A DNA stretch of 64,000 bases from assembly GCA_937918935.1 (NCBI GenBank), contig CAKZSI010000062.1:20629-84628 (forward strand). Reading direction: 5' to 3'. The notes beneath the pieces were generated by a model. The model saw only the letters and a list, made by a program, of their open reading frames with translations. It was not told the DNA's origin and ran no database searches. This stretch comes from an uncultured Chloroflexales bacterium. GTDB taxonomy: Bacteria > Chloroflexota > Chloroflexia > Chloroflexales > Chloroflexaceae. Positions 25,335-33,628 of the stretch are shown one piece after another. The translations under genes were made by a program, and so were the position numbers. Numbering within the stretch: position 1 is the stretch's first letter; each line of letters opens with the position of its first letter.

Positions 25335-25679
25335 ATGATCTATCACATCACCAGCAACGCCGCCTGGATGGCGGCCCGCGCCGCAGGGAGCTACACGGCG
25401 GATTGCCTGCCAACCCAGGGCTTTATCCATTTCTCGACCCGCGACCAGGTGCTCCACGTCGCCAATACGCTCTTTCACGGGCAACCGGGTCTTGTGCTGC
25501 TGGCCGTAGACCCGGCACGCCTCGGCGCTCCATTGCGTTACGAGGAGGCGCACCCCGGCGAGTATTTCCCGCACCTCTACGGCCCGCTCAACCTTGACGC
25601 GGTTATAGCCGTGTACCCCTTTCCACCTCAATCCGATGGGAGCTTCGACTGGCCGCCGGGGTGTCCTGGAGAGGTGTAG
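25335..25679 (+). CDS. DUF952 family protein
   Basis: The 114-residue product matches small DUF952 proteins: it begins MIYHITSNAAW, continues with QGFIHFSTRDQVLHVANTLF and LLAVDPARLGAPLRYEEA, and ends with PHLYGPLNLDAVIAVYPF. This is a compact cytoplasmic alpha/beta protein resembling an ADP-ribosyltransferase-like fold, but its function is not established. The start at 25335 follows the palindrome; the longer frame from 25230 translates that palindrome and is rejected. Confidence 0.82.
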   Translation: MIYHITSNAAWMAARAAGSYTADCLPTQGFIHFSTRDQVLHVANTLFHGQPGLVLLAVDPARLGAPLRYEEAHPGEYFPHLYGPLNLDAVIAVYPFPPQSDGSFDWPPGCPGEV

Positions 25680-25701
25680 AGCTGTGGAGGTGTGGAGGTG
25701 A
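25672..25701. repeat. Short tandem repeat (GAGGTGTG unit), second array
   Basis: Three to four imperfect GAGGTGTAGA/GAGGTGTGGA units overlap the DUF952 stop codon, with a CACACCCC complement close by in the gap before the convergent hisS gene. Confidence 0.7.
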
Positions 25702-25719
25702 ACTGACACTGCCACACCC

Positions 25720-27021
25720 CTACCCCCTCAGGGCCGCCAGTACGTCCTCCCGTGGCACGCTGCGCTGCTCGCCGGCGCGCAGGTCCTTCACTACCACCTC
25801 GTTGCGCGCCACCTCGTCGGGGCCGAGCACCAGGGCGTAGCGCACCCCTTTGCGGTCGGCCTCCTTGAACTGCTTGCCCAGCCCTGCGGCGGGGTCGAGG
25901 CTCACCAGGGTGTTGACTCCCCCCGCACGCAGTTCGCGGGCCAGCTCAAGACTCGCACCGGTCAACTCGGCGCTGAAGATGGTCACGTAGGCCATGGCCG
26001 TGCTGGTGGTCCGTGGGCCAAGGCCCAGTTCCTCCATTACGTCGTGCAGCCGGTCAATACCGAAGGCCAGGCCCACGGTGGGAACCGGGCGCCCGGCAAA
26101 CTGGCCGATCAGTTCATCGTAGCGGCCGCCGCCAAGGAGCGAGCCTTCGGGCCAGTGGGGAGTGATCGTCTCGAAGACCATGCCCGTGTAGTAGGCCAGG
26201 CCGCGAGCCAGGCGCGGAGCCACGCGGAAACGCTCCGCCGGCACACCCATCGCGGCGAGGCCGGCGATAATCGCCCGCAGGTTGTCCAGCGCGGCGGACG
26301 CACGCGCGTCGCCGGCGAGTTGCTCCGTCAGCGCCGCCAGCACCGCGTCGGGTTCGCCCTCGATCTGCACCAGCGCCAGGATGTGGTCGGCGGCGGCCGG
26401 TTGCACACCGGCCCGCAGCAGTTCCTGGCGCACTCCATCGGCGCCGAGTTTGTCGAACTTGTCAATCGCCCGGTAGACCCCCCCGGCAGCCTCCTCGTCC
26501 AGACCGCTGACGCGGGCGATGCCGCCGATCACCTGGCGGTGGTTGAGCAGGGTGGTGAAGCCGGGGAAACCCAGTTCGGCCAGCGCGTCGGTGAGCAGGG
26601 CCACGATCTCGGCGTCGGCGAGCGGCGAACCGCTGCCGACAATATCAACGTCGAACTGGTAAAACTCGCGGTAGCGCCCGCGTGCCGGGCGTTCGCCGCG
26701 ATAGCTTGGCCCATAGGCATAGCGGCGCCAGGGCAGGGCCACGGCGGCTCCATACTGGGCCACCACCCGCGCCAGGGGCACGGTCTGATCGTAGCGCAGG
26801 GCCAGGCGTCGGCCCCCGTGATCCTCGAAGCGGTAGATCAGCTTTTCCTCATCACCGAGCTTGCCCTCCAGCACCTCGGCGTACTCCACCACCGGCGTCT
26901 GCAAGGGCTCGAAGCCATACCGCTCGGCCACCCGCGTGATCACCGTCAGGATGTGCTGGCGCAGCAGCATCGCCTGGGGCAAATGGTCGCGCATCCCTTT
27001 AATGTTTTGAACTTTGGACAT
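25720..27021 (-). CDS. hisS: Histidine--tRNA ligase
   Basis: This 433-residue cytoplasmic class II aminoacyl-tRNA synthetase charges tRNA-His. Visible features are motif 1 in the N-terminus (GMRDHLPQAMLLRQHIL), motif 2 (REFYQFDVDIVG), the histidine-specific RGLAYYTGMVFE and LLGGGRYDELIGQFAG motifs (motif 3 nearby: VGLAFGIDRL), and a C-terminal anticodon-binding domain from about 345. Length is normal. It is preceded only by about 100 bases containing dispersed repeats before the next gene, so it is probably a single-gene unit. No T-box leader is seen. Confidence 0.96.
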   Translation of the reverse strand: MSKVQNIKGMRDHLPQAMLLRQHILTVITRVAERYGFEPLQTPVVEYAEVLEGKLGDEEKLIYRFEDHGGRRLALRYDQTVPLARVVAQYGAAVALPWRRYAYGPSYRGERPARGRYREFYQFDVDIVGSGSPLADAEIVALLTDALAELGFPGFTTLLNHRQVIGGIARVSGLDEEAAGGVYRAIDKFDKLGADGVRQELLRAGVQPAAADHILALVQIEGEPDAVLAALTEQLAGDARASAALDNLRAIIAGLAAMGVPAERFRVAPRLARGLAYYTGMVFETITPHWPEGSLLGGGRYDELIGQFAGRPVPTVGLAFGIDRLHDVMEELGLGPRTTSTAMAYVTIFSAELTGASLELARELRAGGVNTLVSLDPAAGLGKQFKEADRKGVRYALVLGPDEVARNEVVVKDLRAGEQRSVPREDVLAALRG

Positions 27022-27041
27022 ACGCTGTTCCCAACATGAAC

Positions 27042-27106
27042 ATGAGGAAACCAGGTCTCCCCACGCCCCGGCCTGATGGGAGGGTCGGACAGGGCGAAGC
27101 CCTCCC
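27042..27106. repeat. Adjacent family A and family B palindromes between hisS and binding-protein gene
   Basis: A GAGGAAACC/GGTCTCCCC element (27042-27065) is followed by GGGAGGG and AGGGCGAAGCCCT (27077-27106). The pair fills the gap between hisS and the end of the upstream peptide-binding protein gene. Confidence 0.7.
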
Positions 27107-27125
27107 AGGAAGATTCTTACAGGGC

Positions 27126-28739
27126 CTATCGCGCCAGTTCAACCGTCGCCAGATCGAGCATGCCCATAGGCGTCAACTCCAGCCCACGCACGTAGGGCTT
27201 GACCAGCATGTATTCTACGTCATGGTACAACGGGATCAGCGGCGCATCGGCCAGGATGCGCCGCTCCGCCTCGCGGTACAGGGCCAGGCGCCGGGACTCA
27301 TCAGGTTCAATGGCCGCCCGGTCGAGTAGCGCGTCCACCTCGGGATTGCCGTAGGCGAAGTGGTTCTCGCCGCTGCCGCTACGGAACAGGACGTCGAGGA
27401 AGTTCTCCGGATCGGGGTAATCGGCGATCCACCCGCTGCTAAACATCGGCAGCGTATTTGTATCGAGCGCGTCAAGAAACGCGCCGAAGTCCTCGTAATC
27501 ACGCACTTCGATGGTCAGGCCCAGGTCGCGTTCGGCGACGTCGCGCAGCGTCGCGCTCCACCCGCCATAGGCCGCGATGGGGGGCAGGCCGGCGACGCCG
27601 CCGTAGCGCGACTCGGCCAGCAAGGCTCGCGCCCGCGCAACGTCGGGGGCTGGCAGAGGCAGGTCGGGGTTGTAGCCCGGCATGCCCGGCGGCAGCACGC
27701 CAGCGGCGGGTTGGGCCGCGCCCTGTAGCGACAGGTCGGCGATCTTCTGGCGGTCGAGCAGCAGGGTAAAGGCCTCGCGAACCTTCGGGTCATCGAAGGG
27801 CGGTATACGCACATTCATACCAATATAGAAGAGGGAGAGCTGCGGCACACGAAGCAACTCGCGCGAGAGGGGATTGTTCTCATCGCGCACACGGGCCAGG
27901 GCATAGGGCGGCACGCTGGTAATATCAATGTCGCCTTCTTCGTAGAGCACCTGCGGATTACTCGCCGCGGCGCCGATGAGCATCCGCACCCGATCGAGAC
28001 GCGCCGGTTGGCGATAAAACGCCGGATTGCGCGCCAGCACCAGCAGCCGGTCGTGGTCCCAGCGTTCGATGGTAAACGGCCCGCTGCCATTGGGCCGCTC
28101 GGTCCAGCGGGCCCCACCCCGCTCAACCGCGCGCCGATCCACCACAAAACTGGTCGGATGGGCCAGTTTGGCCAGGAAGTAGCCTTTAGGGGCGTCAATG
28201 GTGATGGTCAGGGTGCGCTCGTCGAGCACCTGCACCCCCTCGATGCGTTCGGCCTGTCCGGCGATCTTCTCGCGCACCCCCACGATGTCGCCCAGATAGG
28301 TGCGGGCGGGCAGAGCGGGGGCCAGACGCGGGTCGGCGGCCCGTTCGAGGCTGTAGCGCACATCTTCGGCGGTAAGCGGCGCGCCATCGGCAAAACGCGC
28401 CTCCGGGCGCAGGCGGAAGGTGTAGGTGCGACCATCCGGCCCCAGGTCCCACGCCTCGGCCAGATCCGGCTCCGGCGCCAGGCGGTTGGAGAGGCGCACC
28501 AGGCCGCTGAAGATCTGCCGCGCGACGAAGGCGCTGGTTACATCGCCTACCAGGGCCGGATCGAGCGTCTGCGGGTCACGGGCGCCGAGGGCCATGATCA
28601 GCGTGCCGCCAGAGGCGGCATCGCCCCCGGGGAAGGGCGCCGGCGTCGCGCCGGGGGCAGAGGGCAGCAGGGTGCAACCGGCGACGAGCAGGATCGCCAG
28701 GAGGAGCAGGATGGGGCGGTAGAGGGGTGGTAGGGTCAT
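27126..28739 (-). CDS. Peptide-type ABC transporter substrate-binding lipoprotein (family 5)
   Basis: The 537-residue exported lipoprotein has a signal peptide with lipobox LLVAGC (Cys22) and a family 5 extracellular binding fold: GGTLIMALGARDPQTLDP, YTFRLRPEARFADGAPLTAEDVRYSLERA and the C-terminal APLIPLYHDVEYMLVKPYVRGL. Members bind oligopeptides, nickel, haem or sugars; peptides are the default guess. No permease or ATPase genes are adjacent, so it is either an orphan binding protein using a remote transporter or a stand-alone environmental sensor. The start is taken at the ATG that opens the signal peptide. Confidence 0.9.
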   Translation of the reverse strand: MTLPPLYRPILLLLAILLVAGCTLLPSAPGATPAPFPGGDAASGGTLIMALGARDPQTLDPALVGDVTSAFVARQIFSGLVRLSNRLAPEPDLAEAWDLGPDGRTYTFRLRPEARFADGAPLTAEDVRYSLERAADPRLAPALPARTYLGDIVGVREKIAGQAERIEGVQVLDERTLTITIDAPKGYFLAKLAHPTSFVVDRRAVERGGARWTERPNGSGPFTIERWDHDRLLVLARNPAFYRQPARLDRVRMLIGAAASNPQVLYEEGDIDITSVPPYALARVRDENNPLSRELLRVPQLSLFYIGMNVRIPPFDDPKVREAFTLLLDRQKIADLSLQGAAQPAAGVLPPGMPGYNPDLPLPAPDVARARALLAESRYGGVAGLPPIAAYGGWSATLRDVAERDLGLTIEVRDYEDFGAFLDALDTNTLPMFSSGWIADYPDPENFLDVLFRSGSGENHFAYGNPEVDALLDRAAIEPDESRRLALYREAERRILADAPLIPLYHDVEYMLVKPYVRGLELTPMGMLDLATVELAR

Positions 28740-29130
28740 GATGTCAGGTATTATACACCGGGGAACGCCTTGCCAATAAAGTGGGGCTTACGGCCCCTAA
28801 GAATACTCGTTTGGAGGCGCGCAGATCCTTTGATCCTCCCCGCAGAGGAGAAATGACACAGTGTACCTCGCATGGTCGTTCTTCCTTGACACTCACGCGT
28901 GGCGGTCCTATAATCGTAAAACATTCGAGCTACTTGGCATTGGTTCACACTTGTGTTACCTGGTGTCCTGGGTTCGCCAGCGCGCGCCGCGGGCGGAACA
29001 AGAAGGAGCGCGGAGGGCGGCGCCCTCCGCATCTTTCCACAACGGTTACGTAACATGCCGCGCGGCGAAACGACGTCAAAGGTAAGTATTGATTGAACCC
29101 GTGTATTCTCACACGAGGAGGTCATACCGC
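28740..29130 (+). other. Leader and promoter region of restriction-modification genes
   Basis: No ORF is supported. It holds a GGGGC/GCCCC mini-hairpin (about 28787-28800), a consensus promoter (28886-28914) and a 9-bp-stem hairpin GCGGAGGGC/GCCCTCCGC (29010-29030) inside the 200-base leader. The hairpin is followed by ATCTTT and could attenuate transcription before the methylase. Confidence 0.6.
28886..28914 (+). promoter_or_regulatory. Consensus sigma-70-type promoter for the restriction-modification genes
   Basis: TTGACA at 28886-28891 and TATAAT at 28909-28914 are separated by exactly 17 bases. It points toward the methyltransferase, about 210 bases downstream. Such an exact match is unusual in this high-G+C sequence and supports independent expression of the transferred unit. 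Confidence 0.8.
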
Positions 29131-30141
29131 TTGAATCACGAGGCGCACATAGCCTTGAACGGGCCAGACGTGGATCTCAGCCTGTGGGTTCCGCAGGAAT
29201 TGAAGTCACTTGTAGTTAATAGTGATCATCAAACGGCAATCCCGGCGATAGCCAGAGACGCGGGTCTGATGAGCGCGATCGATGATGTTGTTCGTTCGAT
29301 CCCGACGCAGCATCACCTTTACCTCCGCGATGCGCGATCTCTGAGCGATCTGGCGCCTGACTCGGTACACCTTGTCTTGACCTCCCCACCCTACTGGACC
29401 CTCAAAGAGTACCGTTACTCCGAGGGCCAGCTCGGGCAGATCGCAGACTACGAGATGTTCCTAGCCGAGCTTGATAAAGTCTGGACCCACTGTTTCCGCG
29501 CGCTGGCGCCCGGTGGCCGTCTCATCTGCGTTGTTGGCGATGTCTGTCTTTCCCGACGGAAGAATGACGGACGACACACTGTCGTCCCTCTCCATGCATC
29601 AATCCAGGAGCGTTGTCGTCGCATCGGGTTTGATAATCTCGCTCCCATTATCTGGCACAAGATCGCGAATGCCGCGTATGAGGTGGAGAACGGCAAGGCT
29701 GGTTTCCTGGGCAAGCCCTACGAGCCAAACGCGGTTATCAAGAACGATATCGAGTTTATTCTTATGGAGCGAAAACCTGGCGGCTATCGGAAACCTTCGC
29801 CAGCCAAGCGTTTGCTGAGCATCATTTCATCAGACAATTACCAGCAGTGGTTCCAACAGATCTGGACCGGACTTACGGGGGCTTCAACGCGCGACCATCC
29901 CGCTCCATACCCGATTGAACTGGCTGAGCGGCTGATTCGCATGTTCAGTTTTGTTGGCGATACGGTGCTCGATCCGTTCATGGGCACAGGCACTACAAGT
30001 ATAGCGGCGGCCCGGTGTGGGCGGAACAGTGTCGGCTGCGAAATAGACCCGCACTACTTCGACATGGCCGAGCGACGCATTCGCAATGAGACGACCGGAT
30101 TGTTTTCTAACGTTCAAATTAATATCTTCAAGGGTCAATAG
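29131..30141 (+). CDS. Site-specific DNA methyltransferase, beta class (TSPPY), partner of XhoI-like endonuclease
   Basis: The 336-residue amino-methyltransferase has catalytic motif IV (TSPPY, about 84-88) near the N-terminus and the AdoMet-binding motif I (VLDPFMGTGTTS) near the C-terminus, the beta-class order. TSPPY is commonest in N4-cytosine methylases, so that modification is favoured over N6-adenine. The start is probably the TTG at 29131, which has AGGAGGT eight bases upstream; another TTG at 29089 lacks a site. It is followed 8 bases later by the endonuclease gene. Its G+C is visibly lower than that of the neighbours, which suggests transfer. Confidence 0.88.
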   Translation: MNHEAHIALNGPDVDLSLWVPQELKSLVVNSDHQTAIPAIARDAGLMSAIDDVVRSIPTQHHLYLRDARSLSDLAPDSVHLVLTSPPYWTLKEYRYSEGQLGQIADYEMFLAELDKVWTHCFRALAPGGRLICVVGDVCLSRRKNDGRHTVVPLHASIQERCRRIGFDNLAPIIWHKIANAAYEVENGKAGFLGKPYEPNAVIKNDIEFILMERKPGGYRKPSPAKRLLSIISSDNYQQWFQQIWTGLTGASTRDHPAPYPIELAERLIRMFSFVGDTVLDPFMGTGTTSIAAARCGRNSVGCEIDPHYFDMAERRIRNETTGLFSNVQINIFKGQ

Positions 30142-30149
30142 AACGCTCA

Positions 30150-30881
30150 ATGGCAACGAGCCGTAACGATCTGACACAGGCCGTCCAGGCTGCCGTGCGC
30201 CACTTCTGGCAGACGCGCGAACGCCAGGCAGGCACCCAGGGCGCGAAATCGGGGAACCGTGATCGCGGAGCGCGCAGTGCCGTTACGGGAGGCGCGCATC
30301 TTGACGGCTTCGCCGAATTGATCCGCACACTCGTGGTGAATGCGGGTATCAGCGATGCGGCCGTTCATCGCCGAACACGGGTCGAATTGCCGGGTTACTA
30401 TCGTGCCGAGAAAAAATGGGATCTCGTAATCGTCGTCGATGGCCGTCTCTTTGCAACCGTTGAGTTTAAAGCGCAAGTGGGGCCCTCTTTTGGAAACAAC
30501 TACAACAACCGAACCGAAGAGGCGCTGGGCAACGCAACTGATTACTGGGCCGCTTACCGCGAAGGCGCATTTAGAGGTTCACCTAAACCCTGGTCGGGCT
30601 ATCTCATCCTTTTGGAAGACGCCGCTGGATCTACTTGCCCGATTTCTGTAGCCGAGCCACATTTTCCCGCGTTCAGCGAGTTTCGCGGCGCGTCCTACGC
30701 CAAACGCTATGAAATCCTTTTGACCAGGATGGTACGTGATCGTCTCTACGACGCGGCGTGTCTGATTCTTTCCCCGAGAGAGGCAATCCCAACCGGCGCG
30801 TTCACCGAGCCGTGCGCGGAATTGTCGTTCATTACTTTTGCCGAGAGTCTTCTTGCTCGGGCCATCGCGTATGACACGTGA
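30150..30881 (+). CDS. Type II restriction endonuclease, XhoI/PaeR7I family
   Basis: The 243-residue enzyme closely follows the PaeR7I/XhoI family: AKSGNRDRGARSAVTGGAH, LPGYYRAEKKWDLVIV, VEFKAQVGPSFGNNYNNRTE, EALGNATDYWAAYREGAF and GASYAKRYEILLTRMVRDR. The WDLVIV and VEFKAQ elements give the D...ExK-type metal site (Asp in KKWDL, Glu and Lys in VEFKAQ). Family members cut CTCGAG after the first C, so this is the predicted site. It is encoded directly after the methyltransferase and intact from end to end, so the system looks functional. Confidence 0.88.
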   Translation: MATSRNDLTQAVQAAVRHFWQTRERQAGTQGAKSGNRDRGARSAVTGGAHLDGFAELIRTLVVNAGISDAAVHRRTRVELPGYYRAEKKWDLVIVVDGRLFATVEFKAQVGPSFGNNYNNRTEEALGNATDYWAAYREGAFRGSPKPWSGYLILLEDAAGSTCPISVAEPHFPAFSEFRGASYAKRYEILLTRMVRDRLYDAACLILSPREAIPTGAFTEPCAELSFITFAESLLARAIAYDT

Positions 30882-30920
30882 ATAGCTCTATGTTCACCTT
30901 CGCGCCTTCGTCGTGAACAC

Positions 30921-32105
30921 TCACCCCAGCTCGCTCCCCGCCAGTTGCCCGCACGCTGCGGCGATGGCCACGCCACGCTCGACGCGCACCGTGCAGGGGA
31001 TCTGGTAGTCGAGCAGGATCTGCCGGAAGTCGAGCACGCGCTGGCGCTCGGAGCGGCCAAGGGGCATACCCGGCACGGGGTTCCAGGGGATCAAGTTCAC
31101 ATGGCAGAGCAACGGCGGCCCCTTGCTCACCCCCTGGCCACGCAGCAGCTTCGCCAGGGCCAGGGCCTGATGCGGGTGGTCGTTGCGCCCCTGGAGCAAG
31201 ACATACTCGAAGCTGACCCGGCGGCCAGTTCTGGTGATATACTCGCGGGTGGCGCCGAGCAGTTCCGCCAGCGGGTAGCGCCGGTTAACCGGCATCAGCT
31301 CAGAGCGCAGGGCGTCGTCGGGGGCGTGGAGCGAGATCGCCAGGTTGATCGGCAGGCGCTCGCCGGCCAGCCGGCGAATGCCGGGAGGCAGGCCGACCGT
31401 CGAAACGGTCATGGCCCGCGCGCCCAGGTTGAAGCCCTGGGGGTCGTGCAGCCGTTCGACCGCCGCCCACCAGCGGTCGTAGTTGGCGAACGGCTCGCCC
31501 ATCCCCATGAACACCAGGTTGGTAATCCGGCCCACCTGGCGCGTGACCCGCTCGCTGAAGGGTTCGCCCTCGGCGCCCCACCACTGCCCGTCATCGCCGA
31601 GGGCGGCGGCATCGGCGGCGTGCGGGGCCAGTGCGGCGATCGGCGCCTCGGCCCGTTGCCAGCGGCGCAACTCCCGCGAGGCCCACAGGGCCTGCTCGAC
31701 GATCTCGCCGGTGGTCAGGTTGCGTAGCAGCCCCAGCTTGCCGGTGGCGCAGAAGACACAGCCCATCCCGCAGCCGGCCTGGGTCGAGACGCAGGCCGTG
31801 GCCCGATCGGGGTAGATCATCAGCACCGTCTCGACCACGGCCCCGCCAGGGAGGCGGAGGATGGCCTTGCGCGTCAGCCCGTCGTCGGCGACCTGCACCT
31901 GCGCCAGGCTCAGGCTGCCGATAGTCGTCTCGGCGCGTAACCGCTCGCGCAGCGCCGCCGGCAGATCGGTCATCGCCGCCGGGTCGTCTATCAGGTTCAC
32001 ATAGAGCTGGCGGTAGATCTGCCGGGCGCGGAAGGGAGGCTGGCCCCACTCGCGCATGAGCGCCTCAATCTCCGGGAGGGTCAGATTGTAGAGCGATGGG
32101 ATCAT
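30921..32105 (-). CDS. rlmN: 23S rRNA (adenine(2503)-C(2))-methyltransferase (dual-specificity with tRNA)
   Basis: This radical-SAM methyltransferase modifies A2503 of 23S rRNA and, in some bacteria, A37 of tRNA. It has the RlmN N-terminal domain ([26 protein letters not shown]), the iron-sulfur motif CGMGCVFC (Cys112, Cys116, Cys119), [12 protein letters not shown], and the C-terminal [11 protein letters not shown] with the second catalytic Cys. At 394 residues it is longer than usual because of an insert of about 40 residues (about 148-188, Ala/Trp/Gly rich) between the radical-SAM start and the [12 protein letters not shown] strand. I start at 32105; the longer frame to 32276 translates repeat DNA. 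Confidence 0.93.
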   Translation of the reverse strand: MIPSLYNLTLPEIEALMREWGQPPFRARQIYRQLYVNLIDDPAAMTDLPAALRERLRAETTIGSLSLAQVQVADDGLTRKAILRLPGGAVVETVLMIYPDRATACVSTQAGCGMGCVFCATGKLGLLRNLTTGEIVEQALWASRELRRWQRAEAPIAALAPHAADAAALGDDGQWWGAEGEPFSERVTRQVGRITNLVFMGMGEPFANYDRWWAAVERLHDPQGFNLGARAMTVSTVGLPPGIRRLAGERLPINLAISLHAPDDALRSELMPVNRRYPLAELLGATREYITRTGRRVSFEYVLLQGRNDHPHQALALAKLLRGQGVSKGPPLLCHVNLIPWNPVPGMPLGRSERQRVLDFRQILLDYQIPCTVRVERGVAIAAACGQLAGSELG

Positions 32106-32194
32106 GGGTCTATGGCCATGGTCCTCTACCGGTTGGAGGATTGAATGTTTATGGGGCCTATCCTGAATAGTGTGTGAATGAAGTTTGTCTGGCA

Positions 32195-32283
32195 ACTCCG
32201 CGCCCTCCCCCACTGGAGGAGGAAGGCCGGCGCCTCCCCCCGGTGGGGGGAGGCTGGGAGGGGGGCGGAAATGCAAGGAAACT
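32195..32283 (+). repeat. About 90-base dispersed element (family C, copy 2)
   Basis: It has the same orientation and arm structure as the copies at 5110 and 38940: a CCCTCCCC arm, a loop, GGGGGAGGCTGGGAGG, then GCGGAAATGCAAGGAAAC. It fills the gap between rlmN and the DUF35 gene. Confidence 0.75.
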
Positions 32284-32303
32284 TAGGAGGACTTCCCCTG
32301 CGC

Positions 32304-32699
32304 TTATCTCAACCCTGGACGGAACTTGTACCCGTAGACGAGCACCCCGTCCTCGCCCGTATCAGCCAGGCGCCGCGTGACCATCTCGACCGGCATGCCA
32401 ATGGCCAGGTCCTCCTCGGCGCAGTCGGTGAGCTGTGCGGTCACCAGGGGGCCTTCCTCCAGACGGACCATGCCCACCGCGTAGATGCCGAAGCTCTCGT
32501 ACCCGGCAGGCGGCTGCCGCAGCACGCTGAAGCTGTAGAGTTCGCCGCGACCGCTCAGCGGCGCCGGCTCCCAGACGTCTGGTTCTTCACCCAGCGCCGG
32601 AGGTTGGGGCGGAAAGCGCACCACTCCGCTGTGACGATGGCGCTGGCCCTCGAGGCGGTAACGGGTGGCGCGGGCGCGCCAGTGACGGGCAATTTCCAT
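32304..32699 (-). CDS. DUF35 OB-fold protein (HMG-CoA synthase/thiolase partner) lacking zinc-ribbon cysteines
   Basis: The 131-residue protein follows the archaeal DUF35 pattern: RHWRARATRYRLEG, a degenerate ribbon, SGRGELYSFSVL, VRLEEGPLVTAQLTDC, and a C-terminal GYKFRP. In archaea DUF35 bridges acetoacetyl-CoA thiolase and HMG-CoA synthase. The usual CxxC...CPxC ribbon is absent: the first pair aligns with His21 and Ser24 and the second with the Pro/Ala/Leu-rich stretch 33-38, so zinc binding is not expected. The OB-fold appears intact. It has a GAGGTG ribosome site and lies 30 bases after the Yip1-type gene, in line with thiolase and synthase genes. Confidence 0.85.
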   Translation of the reverse strand: MEIARHWRARATRYRLEGQRHRHSGVVRFPPQPPALGEEPDVWEPAPLSGRGELYSFSVLRQPPAGYESFGIYAVGMVRLEEGPLVTAQLTDCAEEDLAIGMPVEMVTRRLADTGEDGVLVYGYKFRPGLR

Positions 32700-32729
32700 T
32701 GTGACACCTCGTAAACTATGAACCTTGCC

Positions 32730-33344
32730 TCAGGGCGAAAAACCGCCCGAAGCGCCCAACAGTGCTGCGATTAACGCGGCAAAGAAGAGGACAAAACACA
32801 GAACGATCGCCACGCCAATCGCCAACAGAATGAGCACCACGTACAGGGCCTTGTTTGCCGGCAGGTTCATCCCCGACTGAATGGCCAGATAGGTCATGTA
32901 GAGACCGTAGATCGACACGGCAAAGGAGAGAACCACTCCCACAAACGGGATAATACCGACCAGACTGCCGATTACGGTCAACGGCGCGCTGAACAGCGCG
33001 AAGCCGTAGGCCAGTTCGCCGAACGCGCCGGTGCCGCCGAAGGCGCGACCGAGCAGGTAGACGATCCCCCAGTAGATCAACAGAAAGACCACCGTACCAA
33101 TCAATGCAGTGGGGATCAAAAAGAAAATATCCGATGGTTGGCCTGCTGCCATATCCGACTCGAGACCCGGTATCCTCGGTGGAAATAGCAGTGACCCGAT
33201 CCAGCTAAGAACCGCATTGATCAGACCCGCTATGAGCGAGTAGATCAGCGCCCACCCCAGGTTGTTCTGTTCGTGCTCCTCAAAGGTCGAGGCCGACGGA
33301 CGAGTCAGGACCGCGATGCTGCCGTTGATCATTTGCTGGAACAT
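32730..33344 (-). CDS. Yip1-domain-like integral membrane protein
   Basis: The 204-residue protein has a short N-terminal cytoplasmic part containing LTRPSASTFEEH, then about five transmembrane segments and a terminal Ala/Leu-rich helix. The N-terminal pattern (P near residue 17 followed by a helical membrane segment and GTGAFGELAYGFALFSAPLTVI) is that of Yip1/YIF1-like bacterial membrane proteins. Function in bacteria is unknown. I use ATG 33344 because GAGGAGG lies just upstream. It sits between thiolase homologue and DUF35 genes on the same strand, so it may be cotranscribed, but no mevalonate role follows from that. Confidence 0.8.
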   Translation of the reverse strand: MFQQMINGSIAVLTRPSASTFEEHEQNNLGWALIYSLIAGLINAVLSWIGSLLFPPRIPGLESDMAAGQPSDIFFLIPTALIGTVVFLLIYWGIVYLLGRAFGGTGAFGELAYGFALFSAPLTVIGSLVGIIPFVGVVLSFAVSIYGLYMTYLAIQSGMNLPANKALYVVLILLAIGVAIVLCFVLFFAALIAALLGASGGFSP

Positions 33345-33551
33345 TGTGCCTCCTCTAGTTGGCAGATTGCGATGTGTATTGTAGCGGATAGAACGAACTA
33401 GAGGAAGACCCATTCTCGTTTCTTAATGAATTGATAACAATTTGTTATCAAAGTAGCAGCACCTTACGAGAAGGTCCATACCGTTTCTCATTGCGGCGAC
33501 GTGCAGGGCCATAGGCATACCCCACCCATGTGAGGAGGGATTATCAATAAG

Positions 33552-33574
33552 GTGGGGAAACCGGGTTTCCCCAC
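33552..33574. repeat. Palindromic element, family A
   Basis: Half-site GTGGGGAAACC with a near-perfect complement, just beyond the stop codon of the thiolase homologue. No gene is seen in 33345-33628 apart from this element and an A+T-richer stretch at 33421-33460. Confidence 0.85.
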
Positions 33575-33628
33575 GCCCCGGCCTCTGAGGCAACCTGGCA
33601 GCACAACCCTCAAGGTCGCACCGTTGTG

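Noticed and set aside
28781..29125. Several short frames in both directions upstream of the methylase
   Set aside because: They cover the consensus promoter and leader hairpin and show no protein-like pattern.
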